Source: UBA4312 sp002394635
Lineage (GTDB): Bacteria; Bacillota_I; Bacilli_A; Erysipelotrichales; Erysipelotrichaceae
NCBI GenBank assembly: GCA_946539765.1
Contig: CAMNHO010000001.1
Location: forward strand, 124,001-188,000
DNA length: 64,000 nt
Reading direction: 5' to 3'
Shown here: piece by piece, positions 1-8,207 of the stretch
How the letters are laid out: each line of letters starts with the position of its first letter
How positions within the stretch are numbered: the stretch's first letter is position 1
Position numbers and translations under genes: made by a program
The notes under the pieces: model-generated
The model's database searches: none
Seen by the model: the letters and a program-made list of their open reading frames with translations, nothing else
Told to the model about the DNA's origin: nothing

Positions 1-114
1 GCAGAGGTTGTTTTAGAAGCACAGAAACGAGTAAAGTATGTTGTGGAAAAAACATTGGAAGTAAAAGTAAAAGAAGTGAATATCTGCGTACAAGGCGTTC
101 GTGCGTCCAAGTAG
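1..114 (+). CDS. Asp23/Gls24 family protein, C-terminal part (5' end outside window)
   Basis: An open frame runs from the first base to a TAG at 112-114 and gives 37 residues ending VQGVRASK. The segment VVEKTLEVKVKEVNICVQGV matches the C-terminal strand of the Asp23/Gls24 (DUF322, YloU-like) family. These small envelope-stress or membrane-associated proteins are commonly encoded directly upstream of fakA in Bacillota, which is the arrangement here. The stop codon lies inside the ribosome binding site of fakA, so the two genes are almost certainly co-transcribed. Only the tail is visible, so the family call leans on the gene order as well as the residues. Confidence 0.7.
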   Translation, partial: AEVVLEAQKRVKYVVEKTLEVKVKEVNICVQGVRASK

Positions 115-124
115 GAGTAGTTAT

Positions 125-1768
125 ATGGAACAGATTAATGGTCAACTATTAAAACAGATGCTCGAGTCCGGTATGAATAATCTTGGAAATCATTCTGCCG
201 AAGTCGATTCTTTAAATGTCTTTCCGGTTCCGGATGGAGATACCGGAACCAACATGTATCTGACGGTATCCAATGGTGTCAAAGCCGCTTTGGAAGCACC
301 GGGTGAACATGTTGGAAAAATTTTTAAAGCCTTATCTCGTGGTTTGTTGATGGGAGCCAGAGGAAACTCCGGTGTCATCACATCACAGATCTTCCGAGGG
401 ATTTATCAGGCGGTTGAGGACAATGAGTCCATTGATGCCATGCAGCTGGCCCACGCGCTGGTGAACGGCAGCCGTATTGCGTACAAAGCGGTTATGCGTC
501 CGGTAGAAGGGACCATCCTGACCGTTGTTCGTGAAGCGGCAGATTATACCTATGCGTATACAGTGACGGAAGAAGTTACGGATTGTACACTGGTTATGCA
601 GAAAATGGTCGATGAGGCCAATGAATCCTTACTAAGAACACCGGAGCTTTTACCGGTACTGGCCGAGGTCGGTGTAGTCGACAGCGGTGGTAAGGGACTG
701 TATTATATTCTGGAAGGTTTCTTGCTGGCTTTGCAGGGCAAACCGGTCACAAAGACGGAAACAGCCGAAGCAGCCGAACAGGCGCAGACCAAGGTAGAAG
801 GCGGCGAGGATGAATATGGATTCTGTACGGAATTCATTATCCAGTTGAGCGCGAATGGTATTCGTCATTTCTCGGAAGCCGGATTTAAAGATGAATTATC
901 CACCATCGGAAATTCATTGGTATGTGTACAGGATGAAGATCTGGTAAAGGTACATGTGCATACTTTAGAACCATTTACAGCTTTAAAGATGGGTCGTCGA
1001 CAAGGTAAGTTTGTTAAAATCAAAGTAGAAAACATGCAGCAGCAGCATGACCATATTGTTGAGATCGAGGAAGCGAAACAGTATGCCAAAAAACAGCCTG
1101 CTGTAGAGCATAAAAAATATGCCATCATTGCGGTAGCGCCGGGAGATGGTATCGATCAGATGTTCCGCGAACTGCGGGCGGATATCATTATCGGTGGTGG
1201 TCAGACAATGAATCCGAGCACGGAGGATTTCGTAGAAGCAATTGAACAGGTGGATGCCGATCATATTTTTGTTTTCCCAAATAATTCCAATATTATTCTG
1301 GCAGCCAATCAGGCACAGACAATCTGTAGTGATCAGGATATTCATGTAATGCCGACTAAGACGATTCCACAGGGATTGTCAGCTTGTGTTATGTTCAATC
1401 CGGAAATGGATGTGGAAGATAACGTAGCAGAGATGCAGGAAGCCATCGATCATGTGAAGAGTGGTGAAGTAACTTACGCAATCAAGGATACAACCTACAA
1501 TGGAATGGAAATAAAAAAAGGAGAATACATGGGTATCTCCGGAAAAGATATTGCCGCAAGCTGTCCGGATTGTATGGAAGCCAGCCAAAAGCTATTGGAT
1601 TCCATGCTGGATGAGGACAGTGAACTGGTTACTTTGATCTATGGGATGGAAGCAACGGAAGAACAGGCTCAGCAATTGGCTGACTATGTAGAAGAGGTCA
1701 GTGAGGCCGAAGTGGAGATCCATGAAGGAAAACAACCGGTCTATTCATTTATAATCGGTGTTGAATAA
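125..1768 (+). CDS. fakA: Fatty acid kinase catalytic subunit FakA (DAK2/DegV-linked, YloV-like)
   Basis: A 547-residue protein with an N-terminal DhaL (DAK2) domain. The PDGDTGTN motif at residues 36-43 supplies the Mg/ATP-binding aspartates, and a GARGNSG motif follows near residue 80. A long C-terminal FakA-type domain completes the protein. In characterised Bacillota FakA phosphorylates fatty acids held by a separate FakB (DegV) protein, feeding exogenous acyl chains into phospholipid synthesis. No fakB is in this window. The ATG at 125 is chosen because GTAGGAGTAG at 111-120 is a good ribosome binding site; a GTG at 101 in the same frame would sit inside the upstream gene without one. 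A hairpin terminator follows at 1776-1806. Confidence 0.88.
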   Translation: MEQINGQLLKQMLESGMNNLGNHSAEVDSLNVFPVPDGDTGTNMYLTVSNGVKAALEAPGEHVGKIFKALSRGLLMGARGNSGVITSQIFRGIYQAVEDNESIDAMQLAHALVNGSRIAYKAVMRPVEGTILTVVREAADYTYAYTVTEEVTDCTLVMQKMVDEANESLLRTPELLPVLAEVGVVDSGGKGLYYILEGFLLALQGKPVTKTETAEAAEQAQTKVEGGEDEYGFCTEFIIQLSANGIRHFSEAGFKDELSTIGNSLVCVQDEDLVKVHVHTLEPFTALKMGRRQGKFVKIKVENMQQQHDHIVEIEEAKQYAKKQPAVEHKKYAIIAVAPGDGIDQMFRELRADIIIGGGQTMNPSTEDFVEAIEQVDADHIFVFPNNSNIILAANQAQTICSDQDIHVMPTKTIPQGLSACVMFNPEMDVEDNVAEMQEAIDHVKSGEVTYAIKDTTYNGMEIKKGEYMGISGKDIAASCPDCMEASQKLLDSMLDEDSELVTLIYGMEATEEQAQQLADYVEEVSEAEVEIHEGKQPVYSFIIGVE

Positions 1769-1775
1769 AAAACAA

Positions 1776-1806
1776 GGAGCTTGATAGAAGTCTATCAAGT
1801 TCTTTT
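1776..1806 (+). terminator. Intrinsic terminator after fakA
   Basis: GAGCTTGATAGA pairs with TCTATCAAGTTC (one G-T pair), followed by TTTTGT. It lies just after the fakA stop and before the phosphoesterase gene. Confidence 0.7.
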
Positions 1807-1822
1807 GTATTGAGGTGAGATT

Positions 1823-2563
1823 ATGATATTTATTACAGGGGACACGCATCGGGAACAAGATATTGCGAAAATAAACCCGGATGATAAGTTTCCGTTAGGA
1901 AAACAGTTGACTGCAGATGACTATTTGATCATCTGCGGTGATTTCGGCTGTATCTGGGATGGAGGTAAAGGGGATGCTTTTTGGCTGAACTGGCTGGAAT
2001 CTTTGCCTTGGCAGACTTGTTTTATAGATGGAAACCATGAGAACTTTACATTGTTAAAAGAATATCCGGTTGAGACATGGCATGGAGGAAAGGTTCATCG
2101 GATCCGCTCCAATATCGTGCATCTGATGCGCGGAGAATACTTTGATATTGATGGACATACGTTTTTTACGTTCGGCGGAGGGGCCAGTCATGATGTGCAA
2201 TACCGTGTAGCCAATGTAAACTGGTGGCAATGTGAACTACCGACTAAAGAAGAGATGGATCATGCGATTGAAACACTGCAAGCGCACAATTGGAAGGTGG
2301 ATTATGTTTTGACACATGATATCTATCAATCACATCCGTTGACACGGCGTTTTGTTCTGGATATTAATAACTACGATGCGCCTTATTTTGACATTCAGAT
2401 GTTTTTGGAGAAAATTGCCGCCAAGCTAGATTATAAAGCCTGGCTGCATGGTCACTATCATGAGGATGGATATTATATCCGGGACGGGAAACCGACCATT
2501 GTTTTGTTTCATAAGATCATCACGCTGGATGGTATCGATATATTGAGAAATGAATGGAAATAG
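1823..2563 (+). CDS. Calcineurin-like metallophosphoesterase
   Basis: 246 residues with the metal-binding blocks of the metallophosphoesterase superfamily in order: GDTH near residue 6, GDFG near 40, GNHEN near 70, a later THD segment (LTHDIYQSHP), and HGHYHEDG near 210. These supply the Asp, His and Asn ligands of a dinuclear metal site. The substrate cannot be read from sequence; nucleotides, phosphoproteins or phosphodiesters are all possible. There is no signal peptide, so it should be cytosolic. GAGGTGAGA just upstream supports the ATG at 1823. The gene ends 9 nt before a response regulator gene and may be co-transcribed with the two-component system. Confidence 0.85.
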   Translation: MIFITGDTHREQDIAKINPDDKFPLGKQLTADDYLIICGDFGCIWDGGKGDAFWLNWLESLPWQTCFIDGNHENFTLLKEYPVETWHGGKVHRIRSNIVHLMRGEYFDIDGHTFFTFGGGASHDVQYRVANVNWWQCELPTKEEMDHAIETLQAHNWKVDYVLTHDIYQSHPLTRRFVLDINNYDAPYFDIQMFLEKIAAKLDYKAWLHGHYHEDGYYIRDGKPTIVLFHKIITLDGIDILRNEWK

Positions 2564-2572
2564 GAGGATAGC

Positions 2573-3256
2573 ATGCATCTTTTATTAGCGGAAGACGAAC
2601 GCTCCTTATCGAAAGCTCTGGTACGTATCCTGGAATATGCGCATTATACGGTGGATGCTGTTTATGACGGGCAGGAAGCTCTGGACTATATGGAAGCAGA
2701 AGATTATGACGGGATCATACTGGATATCATGATGCCTGAAATTGACGGGATCGAAGTATTGCGACGTTTTCGTGCCTTGGGCAAACAAACACCGGTCTTA
2801 CTGCTGACCGCAAAATCAGAGATCGATGATAAAGTCGAAGGGCTGGACAGCGGAGCCAATGATTATCTTACCAAGCCATTTGACACCAAGGAATTGTTGG
2901 CACGTATACGTGCCATGACACGCATACAGACAGTCGCAGTGGATGCCTCTTTAAGCTTTGGCAATGTTTTATTGAACCAGAAAACCTTTGTGTTATCGAA
3001 TGAACGAGCGCAGTTTACGCTGGCCAATAAAGAGTATCAGATAATGGAACTGCTGATGAGCAATCCTGGGCATGTGATTGCTACGCAACGAATCTTCGAA
3101 AAGATCTGGGGATATGATTCGGATACAGAGATAAATGTAGTCTGGGTATACATTTCTTATTTACGGAAAAAACTGAATCAGATGCAGGCGGATATTCTTA
3201 TCAAGGCACACCGCAATGTCGGCTACTCATTAGAAAAGAAGGCCACTCATGATTAA
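2573..3256 (+). CDS. OmpR/PhoB-family response regulator
   Basis: 227 residues. The receiver domain covers residues 1-120, with acidic pocket E7-D8, phospho-acceptor D51 (IILDIMMP), T79 and K101 in TKPFD. A C-terminal winged helix of the Trans_reg_C type spans about 130-222 (VWVYISYLRKKL, RNVGYSLE). AGGAGGATAGC precedes the ATG. Its 3' end overlaps the histidine kinase gene by 8 nt, so the two form a cognate pair. The regulon is unknown; the closest class is the small Bacillota pairs that respond to envelope or antimicrobial stress, but nothing in the flanking genes fixes the signal. Confidence 0.93.
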   Translation: MHLLLAEDERSLSKALVRILEYAHYTVDAVYDGQEALDYMEAEDYDGIILDIMMPEIDGIEVLRRFRALGKQTPVLLLTAKSEIDDKVEGLDSGANDYLTKPFDTKELLARIRAMTRIQTVAVDASLSFGNVLLNQKTFVLSNERAQFTLANKEYQIMELLMSNPGHVIATQRIFEKIWGYDSDTEINVVWVYISYLRKKLNQMQADILIKAHRNVGYSLEKKATHD

Positions 3257-4496
3257 AAAATTACGCTATAAGTTTATTTTGATTGCCTTGGTATCGGTAT
3301 TTACGACCTTAACATTGATCATGGGCAGTGTGAATGTATTAAATTATCATAAAGTCACACAGAATGCAGACAATCTGTTACAGATATTAGTGGATAATGA
3401 CGGGAAATTTCCTATCGGGCAAAGACCCGATGAAGAAGGGGCCCCTTTTGATCAAAACGAAGGCTTTGTTGGTCCTGCCCCGGATAATTATAATGAGGAA
3501 ACGCCATACGAATCCCGTTATTTTTCAGTCACGTTGGTTGGTCAGGATGTACAGACAACCAATACGGAACAAATCCAGGCTGTCGACCAGCAGCAGGCAA
3601 CAACCTATGCCAGGCAGGTGTATCAGCAGGATCGTATTTCCGGTTTTATAAATAATTACCGGTATAAAATCGAGAAAGACGGAGAGAACACTACGATCTA
3701 TTTTCTGGATTGTACCCGGACATTGGATGCGTTTTACAGCTTTCTGTTGATCAGCGTCCTCGTATCGCTTATTGGTTTTCTGATCGTCTGTTTCTTGATC
3801 GTACTAGCTTCTCGGCGGGTTACCCGGCCCGTGGCGGAAAGCTATGAGAAACAAAAGCAGTTTGTTACCGACGCCGGCCATGAAATCAAGACCCCGCTGG
3901 CCATTATTCAGGCCGATCTGGATGTATTGGATCTGGAAGGAATAAACAATGAATGGCTGCAGGATATCCGTTTTCAAACAAAACGTTTATCTTCATTGAC
4001 ACAGGATCTGATCTTCCTTTCGAAAATGGAAGAGACCAACACTTTTAGTATGAAGGAGTTCTCGTTATCCGATACAGTACAGGGCATTGCTCGTTCCTTT
4101 GAGTCCAGGGCGCGTATGGAAGATAAAAAATATACATACGAGATTGAACCGGATCTGACGATCCAGGGGGATCAACAACGGATAGAACAGTTGATTTCTT
4201 TACTGCTGGACAATGCGTTTAAGTATTCATATACACAGGGAGAAATCCGTCTTGATGTAAAGGAGAAAGGAAAAAAGAAAAGGATCCAGGTTTACAATAC
4301 AACAGAATCCATATCTCGTAAGAATCTGCCGTATTTGTTTGATCGATTCTACAGAATTGACAGTTCAAGAAGCCGACAGACCGGTGGTTCAGGAATTGGT
4401 TTATCTGTAGCCCAGGCCATTGTCGAAGCGCATAAAGGGACTATTACGGCAACAACCGAAGATGAAAAATCCTTATTGATGGAGATTGTCCTTTAA
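3249..4496 (+). CDS. Membrane sensor histidine kinase
   Basis: 415 residues. A first membrane helix lies at about 10-30, followed by an extracytoplasmic sensor loop of about 130 residues, a second helix at about 162-187, then HisKA with H211 (DAGHEIKTPL) and a HATPase_c domain. The N box is LLLDNAFKYS (N322), the F box is FDRFYR (364-369) and G2 is GGSGIGL (379-385). The usual DxGxG (G1) block is replaced by YNTTESISRKNL, a form that does occur among Bacillota kinases. The extracytoplasmic loop begins with a Pro/Asp/Glu-rich stretch. The gene overlaps its response regulator by 8 nt and ends at a strong terminator. Confidence 0.92.
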   Translation: MIKKLRYKFILIALVSVFTTLTLIMGSVNVLNYHKVTQNADNLLQILVDNDGKFPIGQRPDEEGAPFDQNEGFVGPAPDNYNEETPYESRYFSVTLVGQDVQTTNTEQIQAVDQQQATTYARQVYQQDRISGFINNYRYKIEKDGENTTIYFLDCTRTLDAFYSFLLISVLVSLIGFLIVCFLIVLASRRVTRPVAESYEKQKQFVTDAGHEIKTPLAIIQADLDVLDLEGINNEWLQDIRFQTKRLSSLTQDLIFLSKMEETNTFSMKEFSLSDTVQGIARSFESRARMEDKKYTYEIEPDLTIQGDQQRIEQLISLLLDNAFKYSYTQGEIRLDVKEKGKKKRIQVYNTTESISRKNLPYLFDRFYRIDSSRSRQTGGSGIGLSVAQAIVEAHKGTITATTEDEKSLLMEIVL

Positions 4497-4519
4497 AGAA
4501 CCGAAAAGGTTCTTTTTTT
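4497..4519 (+). terminator. Intrinsic terminator of the two-component operon
   Basis: AGAACC, a GAAAA loop, GGTTCT and then a run of seven T. Confidence 0.9.
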
Positions 4520-4531
4520 ATGGCAAAAAGA

Positions 4532-4552
4532 AAAGGGCTTTAATAAGCCCTT
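4532..4552 (-). terminator. Intrinsic terminator of ldh
   Basis: Read on the minus strand, AAGGGCTT pairs with AAGCCCTT, followed by TTCTTTTT. It begins a few bases after the ldh stop. Confidence 0.85.
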
Positions 4553-4556
4553 AGGA

Positions 4557-5534
4557 TTAGTTGTATTCTGCCAATAAATCAGATAATTCCTCTTCAATGG
4601 TCTTAGCTAAGGTATCAAAGGAATGATCGAACATATCCTGATCCTGGTAAGTCAGCGGCAAGCTGATAATTTCTTCGACACCGTTGGAACCAACGATCGA
4701 AGGAGTACCGATGTAATAACCATATTTTCCATATTCACCATTCTGGAAACTGGATACCGGCATAATAGCGCGCTCATTATTTAATACACAGGTAACGATC
4801 CTCTTCAACGCTACACCGATACCATAGTAGGTGGCTCGTTTCAGTTCAATGATCTTATAAGCCTTATCACGTACATTGAGATATAATTCCTGTAGTTCGC
4901 CTAAGGATACATTCTGTTTTTCATCTAGGTATTCCAATAGGTTTTTAGCACCTACATATGTATTAGCCCAGGAAACAAAGCTGGAATCTCCGTGTTCCCC
5001 CATGATATAGGCATGAATATTTGATGGGGTTACGTTCAAACGATGAGCAATTTCCACACGAAGACGAGCGGTATCCAGAACATCACCGGAACCGAATACA
5101 TGGTTCTTTTCCAGACCGGATGCTTTATAAGCAACATAAGTCATGATATCTACCGGGTTACCGGCAACAATCAGAATACCATCAAATCCATTCGCTTTTA
5201 ATTGCTCACAGCAGTTCTTTGTAATACCGGCATTGATCTTTACCAGTTCCAGACGTGTCTGACCTGGTTTCTGTGCGATCCCGGCTGTTAATACGACGAT
5301 ATTTGTATCTTTTGCATCCGTGTAATCACCTGCGCGTATCTTCATCTTGGATTCTGAATAAACCAAAGCGTCAGCTAGATCCATTTCTTCACCTTTTGCT
5401 TTGTCAGCATTGACATCCACCAATACCAGTTCATCAATACCACGTTCATTCAGAAGAGAGTAGGCAAAACTCATTCCTACGAACCCACATCCAATCAGCA
5501 TGATTTTACGTTTTGAAATTTTTTCTTGAGCCAT
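4557..5534 (-). CDS. ldh: L-lactate dehydrogenase (NAD-dependent)
   Basis: 325 residues, the normal length. It has a Rossmann GCGFVG loop at 15-20, a substrate loop with Q88 in AQKPGQTR (glutamine favours pyruvate over oxaloacetate, so LDH rather than malate dehydrogenase), VAGNPVDIMTYV, and the catalytic H181 in MGEHGDSS. It reduces pyruvate to L-lactate and regenerates NAD+ in fermentation. The block usually written GSGTxLDS reads GSGDVLDT here, a mild variant. AGGAGGT sits 8 nt before the ATG. The promoter region overlaps a cre-like site, which suggests sugar-dependent control. A lactate permease begins at the right edge of the window, although it is not linked to ldh. Confidence 0.93.
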   Translation of the reverse strand: MAQEKISKRKIMLIGCGFVGMSFAYSLLNERGIDELVLVDVNADKAKGEEMDLADALVYSESKMKIRAGDYTDAKDTNIVVLTAGIAQKPGQTRLELVKINAGITKNCCEQLKANGFDGILIVAGNPVDIMTYVAYKASGLEKNHVFGSGDVLDTARLRVEIAHRLNVTPSNIHAYIMGEHGDSSFVSWANTYVGAKNLLEYLDEKQNVSLGELQELYLNVRDKAYKIIELKRATYYGIGVALKRIVTCVLNNERAIMPVSSFQNGEYGKYGYYIGTPSIVGSNGVEEIISLPLTYQDQDMFDHSFDTLAKTIEEELSDLLAEYN

Positions 5535-5569
5535 TTATGATATACCTCCTAATAATTATTTATAATAAT

Positions 5570-5610
5570 ATTATATCATAATAAACACATAAAAAATGAA
5601 AACGCTTTTA
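5570..5610 (-). promoter_or_regulatory. ldh promoter with cre-like box
   Basis: On the minus strand a TATAAT (-10) lies at 5575-5570. In the region expected for the -35, the plus strand reads TGAAAACGCTTTTA (5597-5610). It matches the CcpA cre consensus TGWAANCGNTNWCA except at one position near the end. A site overlapping the -35 region would normally give repression, but this is inference from position alone. Confidence 0.45.
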
Positions 5611-5632
5611 AAATTTATTTAGTATCATAAAA

Positions 5633-5658
5633 AGAGAGCTTTCTTAATGAAGCTCTCT
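5633..5658 (-). terminator. Intrinsic terminator of htrA
   Basis: On the minus strand AGAGAGCTT and AAGCTCTCT arms form a hairpin followed by TTTTTAT, directly after the htrA stop. Confidence 0.85.
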
Positions 5659-5659
5659 A

Positions 5660-6793
5660 TTAATTGGTAGAAGCGGATTGCAATTTTACCGATTTGGTGA
5701 TTTCCTGTCCGTCTCGTTTTACAACGATTTCAATAGTGTCGCCGACCTTGTGCTTTGCCAGGATTGCTTTCACATCCGCTGCATTCTCAATGGTCTGGCC
5801 ATCTACGGAAATGATACGATCCTTTACTTTCAATCCAGCTTTATCCGCTGCACCACCTTCGACAATCTGCACGATATAACATCCTTCTTCAGCATCTTCG
5901 TCCATATAGTAATTGGAACGACTTGAATAATCATATAGACTGACATTTAAAGCAGCTCGTTTTGATACTTTTCCGTCACTCATCAGTTCGTTAATAATAT
6001 CGATGGCACTGTTGATCGGAATGGCAAAGCCTAGACCTTCCACGCCATCGCTGCTGGCTTTTGCGTTGACGATGCCGATCAGATTACCGTTGGCGTCAAA
6101 CAAGCCGCCACCGGAATTACCCGGGTTGATGGAAGCATCTGTCTGTAAAAGAGTCATAACCGTTCCATCGATTTCAATCTGCCGGTTCAAAGAAGAAATG
6201 ATCCCTTGTGTGACTGTACCGCCTAAGGCACCTAAAGGATTACCAATCGCTATGGCGGCATCCCCGACCTCAAGATTATCGGAATCTCCCATCGTTGCGG
6301 TGGTTAAGCCTTTGGCATCGATCTTGATCACAGCCAGATCACTTTGCGGATCGGTGCCTACGATGTCTGCTTCGTATTCTTTTCCGTCAGTTGTTGTTAC
6401 AACAATATGGGTGGCCCCATTCACAACGTGGTTATTGGTTACGATATAGCCGTCTTCACTGAAGATCACGCCGCTGCCGGCTCCTTGTTCAATATATTGA
6501 CCGAACATACTGTTTCCGTTGGAAGCTGCTTCTGTGGTGATCTCTACAACACAGGGACCACATTTGGAAACGACATCGCTAACATCGTTGATTGTATTAT
6601 TGTCTGAAGAAACCTTACCGGTTGTCTGGGTAATCTGAACTCCCGGATTTTTGTTTCCTCCAGATCCGAGTTTTCCGCCGATGAAACCGAACAGCCCGGA
6701 TATCAAGGCGACACATATGATCAAAATAATAAATTTCCCTGAAGAATTCTTTTTTGTTCTGAATTCAGGAGGGGTTGATTGATATTGAGCCAT
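5660..6793 (-). CDS. htrA: HtrA/DegP-like membrane-anchored serine protease
   Basis: 377 residues. A single N-terminal membrane helix lies at about 21-40, followed by a trypsin-like domain with triad H122 (TNNHVV), D152 (DPQSDLAVI) and S227 (NPGNSGGG), then one C-terminal PDZ domain from about residue 285. These proteases degrade or refold damaged exported proteins on the outer face of the membrane. The start is placed at the ATG at 6793, because GAGGAGGT lies 7 nt upstream of it; a start eight codons earlier would put the Shine-Dalgarno inside the gene. It is monocistronic, ending in its own terminator. Confidence 0.93.
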   Translation of the reverse strand: MAQYQSTPPEFRTKKNSSGKFIILIICVALISGLFGFIGGKLGSGGNKNPGVQITQTTGKVSSDNNTINDVSDVVSKCGPCVVEITTEAASNGNSMFGQYIEQGAGSGVIFSEDGYIVTNNHVVNGATHIVVTTTDGKEYEADIVGTDPQSDLAVIKIDAKGLTTATMGDSDNLEVGDAAIAIGNPLGALGGTVTQGIISSLNRQIEIDGTVMTLLQTDASINPGNSGGGLFDANGNLIGIVNAKASSDGVEGLGFAIPINSAIDIINELMSDGKVSKRAALNVSLYDYSSRSNYYMDEDAEEGCYIVQIVEGGAADKAGLKVKDRIISVDGQTIENAADVKAILAKHKVGDTIEIVVKRDGQEITKSVKLQSASTN

Positions 6794-6920
6794 ATAACAT
6801 ACCTCCTCATATTTCAAAATATAGTATACTCTAAATTATCGCAGAAAGCCCAATAGAAAAATGTGATATTGTAGATGTTCCAAAAAAATTGGACTAAACG
6901 CTTAAAAAAAATCGGAATAA

Positions 6921-6929
6921 TGCTATAAT
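6921..6929 (+). promoter_or_regulatory. Extended -10 promoter for the lysine-tailed protein gene
   Basis: TGCTATAAT is a perfect extended -10. It lies 11 nt upstream of a GAGGAGG ribosome binding site, and no clear -35 is visible. Confidence 0.6.
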
Positions 6930-6955
6930 ATTGTTTATTCGAGGAGGATTTTATT

Positions 6956-7918
6956 ATGCCTGTGAAAAAAACGAAAAAAGTAAGTTCAGCGAAGTCGACC
7001 AAAAAGACAGCTGCCAAGAGCAAAGCTGCACCAAAGGCGACAAAGAAAAGTGTTGCTAAGACAACCGCAAAAAAACGGATGACCAAAGCACAAAAGGAAA
7101 AGATTGAACAATTTAATAAGTTCTCATTGGACACTTGTATTGAAATGGCAAAGGCTATGGGTGTTGCGATGGACTATGATCAGTATGCTTCCATGTTGAT
7201 GGAAAGTGCGGATATTTCCAAATTGTCCGAAAACGTTTTGTCTCAGTATAATGTAGATAAAAAGGCGTTCAGTTTCGAAAAAGACGGATATGATACGGAT
7301 TTGATCCCGGTTATCTTTGAAAGAGTGGAAAAGACCGCAGTCGTTACAGCCTCGGATTTCACGGAAATTGCAGATAAGGTCAAAAAACATCAGAAGTATG
7401 TGATCCAAGATGACAGTACATTGAACAACGATGAGTATAAAACAGATTTTGATGTAGTAAGAGAAGTATTGATCATTGCCCAGAAAAAGGATGTTCGATC
7501 AACAGAGGATATGGAAAAGATCATCAACGTAAATCCGAAACAGCTGATTGTTACCTTTGCAGATCTGGCTTATAAGGTATTGAATTTCTTTGAATTTGAC
7601 GATGTTAAATATTACGAAAAGTTTATTTTTGCAGTATTGTCTCAATTTGATGACCTTCGTCAGGAAATGGGGAACCGTATTTTGATGGATGTTGCCGATT
7701 TGTATATCCAGCGTGGTGACTATTCAATGGGGGATGCTAACTACCAGTATATTCTCAGAGAAAATGAAATTAAGGATTATATCTATTACCGCTATGCCAG
7801 CATCTATCAGAATGGCATTGATGTAGATAAAGCCAAATCGATTGCGGCCACAGCTATGCAGGTGGTTGGACCGGAATACGAATATTATGATAAAATAAAC
7901 AAGATTTTTGAAGCGTAA
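6956..7918 (+). CDS. Unknown protein with lysine/alanine-rich N-terminal tail and helical C-terminal domain
   Basis: 320 residues that I do not recognise as a named family. The first 50 residues contain 18 lysines, mostly in K-K, K-S/T and K-A steps, and resemble histone H1-like or nucleic-acid-binding tails. The remaining 270 residues are acidic, without Cys-rich motifs, membrane segments or a signal peptide. The last 100 residues (YIQRGDYSMGDANYQYIL, YRYASIYQNGIDVDKAKSIA) look like TPR-type helical repeats. It may bridge nucleic acid or another polyanion and a protein partner, but that is inference. GAGGAGG precedes the ATG. An 81-residue protein follows 16 nt downstream and ends at a shared terminator, so the two probably form an operon. 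Confidence 0.8.
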   Translation: MPVKKTKKVSSAKSTKKTAAKSKAAPKATKKSVAKTTAKKRMTKAQKEKIEQFNKFSLDTCIEMAKAMGVAMDYDQYASMLMESADISKLSENVLSQYNVDKKAFSFEKDGYDTDLIPVIFERVEKTAVVTASDFTEIADKVKKHQKYVIQDDSTLNNDEYKTDFDVVREVLIIAQKKDVRSTEDMEKIINVNPKQLIVTFADLAYKVLNFFEFDDVKYYEKFIFAVLSQFDDLRQEMGNRILMDVADLYIQRGDYSMGDANYQYILRENEIKDYIYYRYASIYQNGIDVDKAKSIAATAMQVVGPEYEYYDKINKIFEA

Positions 7919-7934
7919 TACTTGGAGGAAAGCT

Positions 7935-8180
7935 ATGACAAAAACATCGATTCCAGAGTGGATCCTGCAGTGCCTGGATCAATACGGGAACTGCGCCTGT
8001 GGAAGAACGATTACAAAGAAATTAGGAAAAGAAAAGCTGTTGAATACATTGGAAGGAATGGGGTATCCGTGTGACCTGGAAATTATTTCGGATTCGAAAG
8101 ATGAGGAGTATCCAAAGGACGGTACCTATATCTTAACTACCAAAAATCGTGAAATTATGTTAGACAGCGCAGATTATTAA
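7935..8180 (+). CDS. Small hypothetical protein (81 aa)
   Basis: The ATG at 7935 follows TTGGAGGAAAG; a longer frame from 7908 would overlap the upstream gene without a ribosome binding site. The product is soluble, with three cysteines in its first third (LQCLDQYGNCACGR) and one more at mid-length. It ends with a hydrophilic segment containing acidic and lysine runs. I do not recognise a family. The CxC pair could bind metal but the spacing is not a known zinc finger. It shares a transcript with the lysine-tailed protein and is closed by a strong terminator. Confidence 0.75.
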   Translation: MTKTSIPEWILQCLDQYGNCACGRTITKKLGKEKLLNTLEGMGYPCDLEIISDSKDEEYPKDGTYILTTKNREIMLDSADY

Positions 8181-8181
8181 G

Positions 8182-8207
8182 AAAGAGAAGGCAATTGCCT
8201 TCTCTTT
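8182..8207. terminator. Bidirectional intrinsic terminator
   Basis: A perfect palindrome built on AAGAGAAGGCAATTGCC with T-rich tails in both directions. It separates the convergent 81-aa protein gene (+) and citrate synthase gene (-). Confidence 0.9.

Noticed and set aside
6003..6449. A 148-residue plus-strand frame opposite htrA
   Set aside because: It is a shadow of the protease domain; Pro/Ser-rich composition and no start signals.
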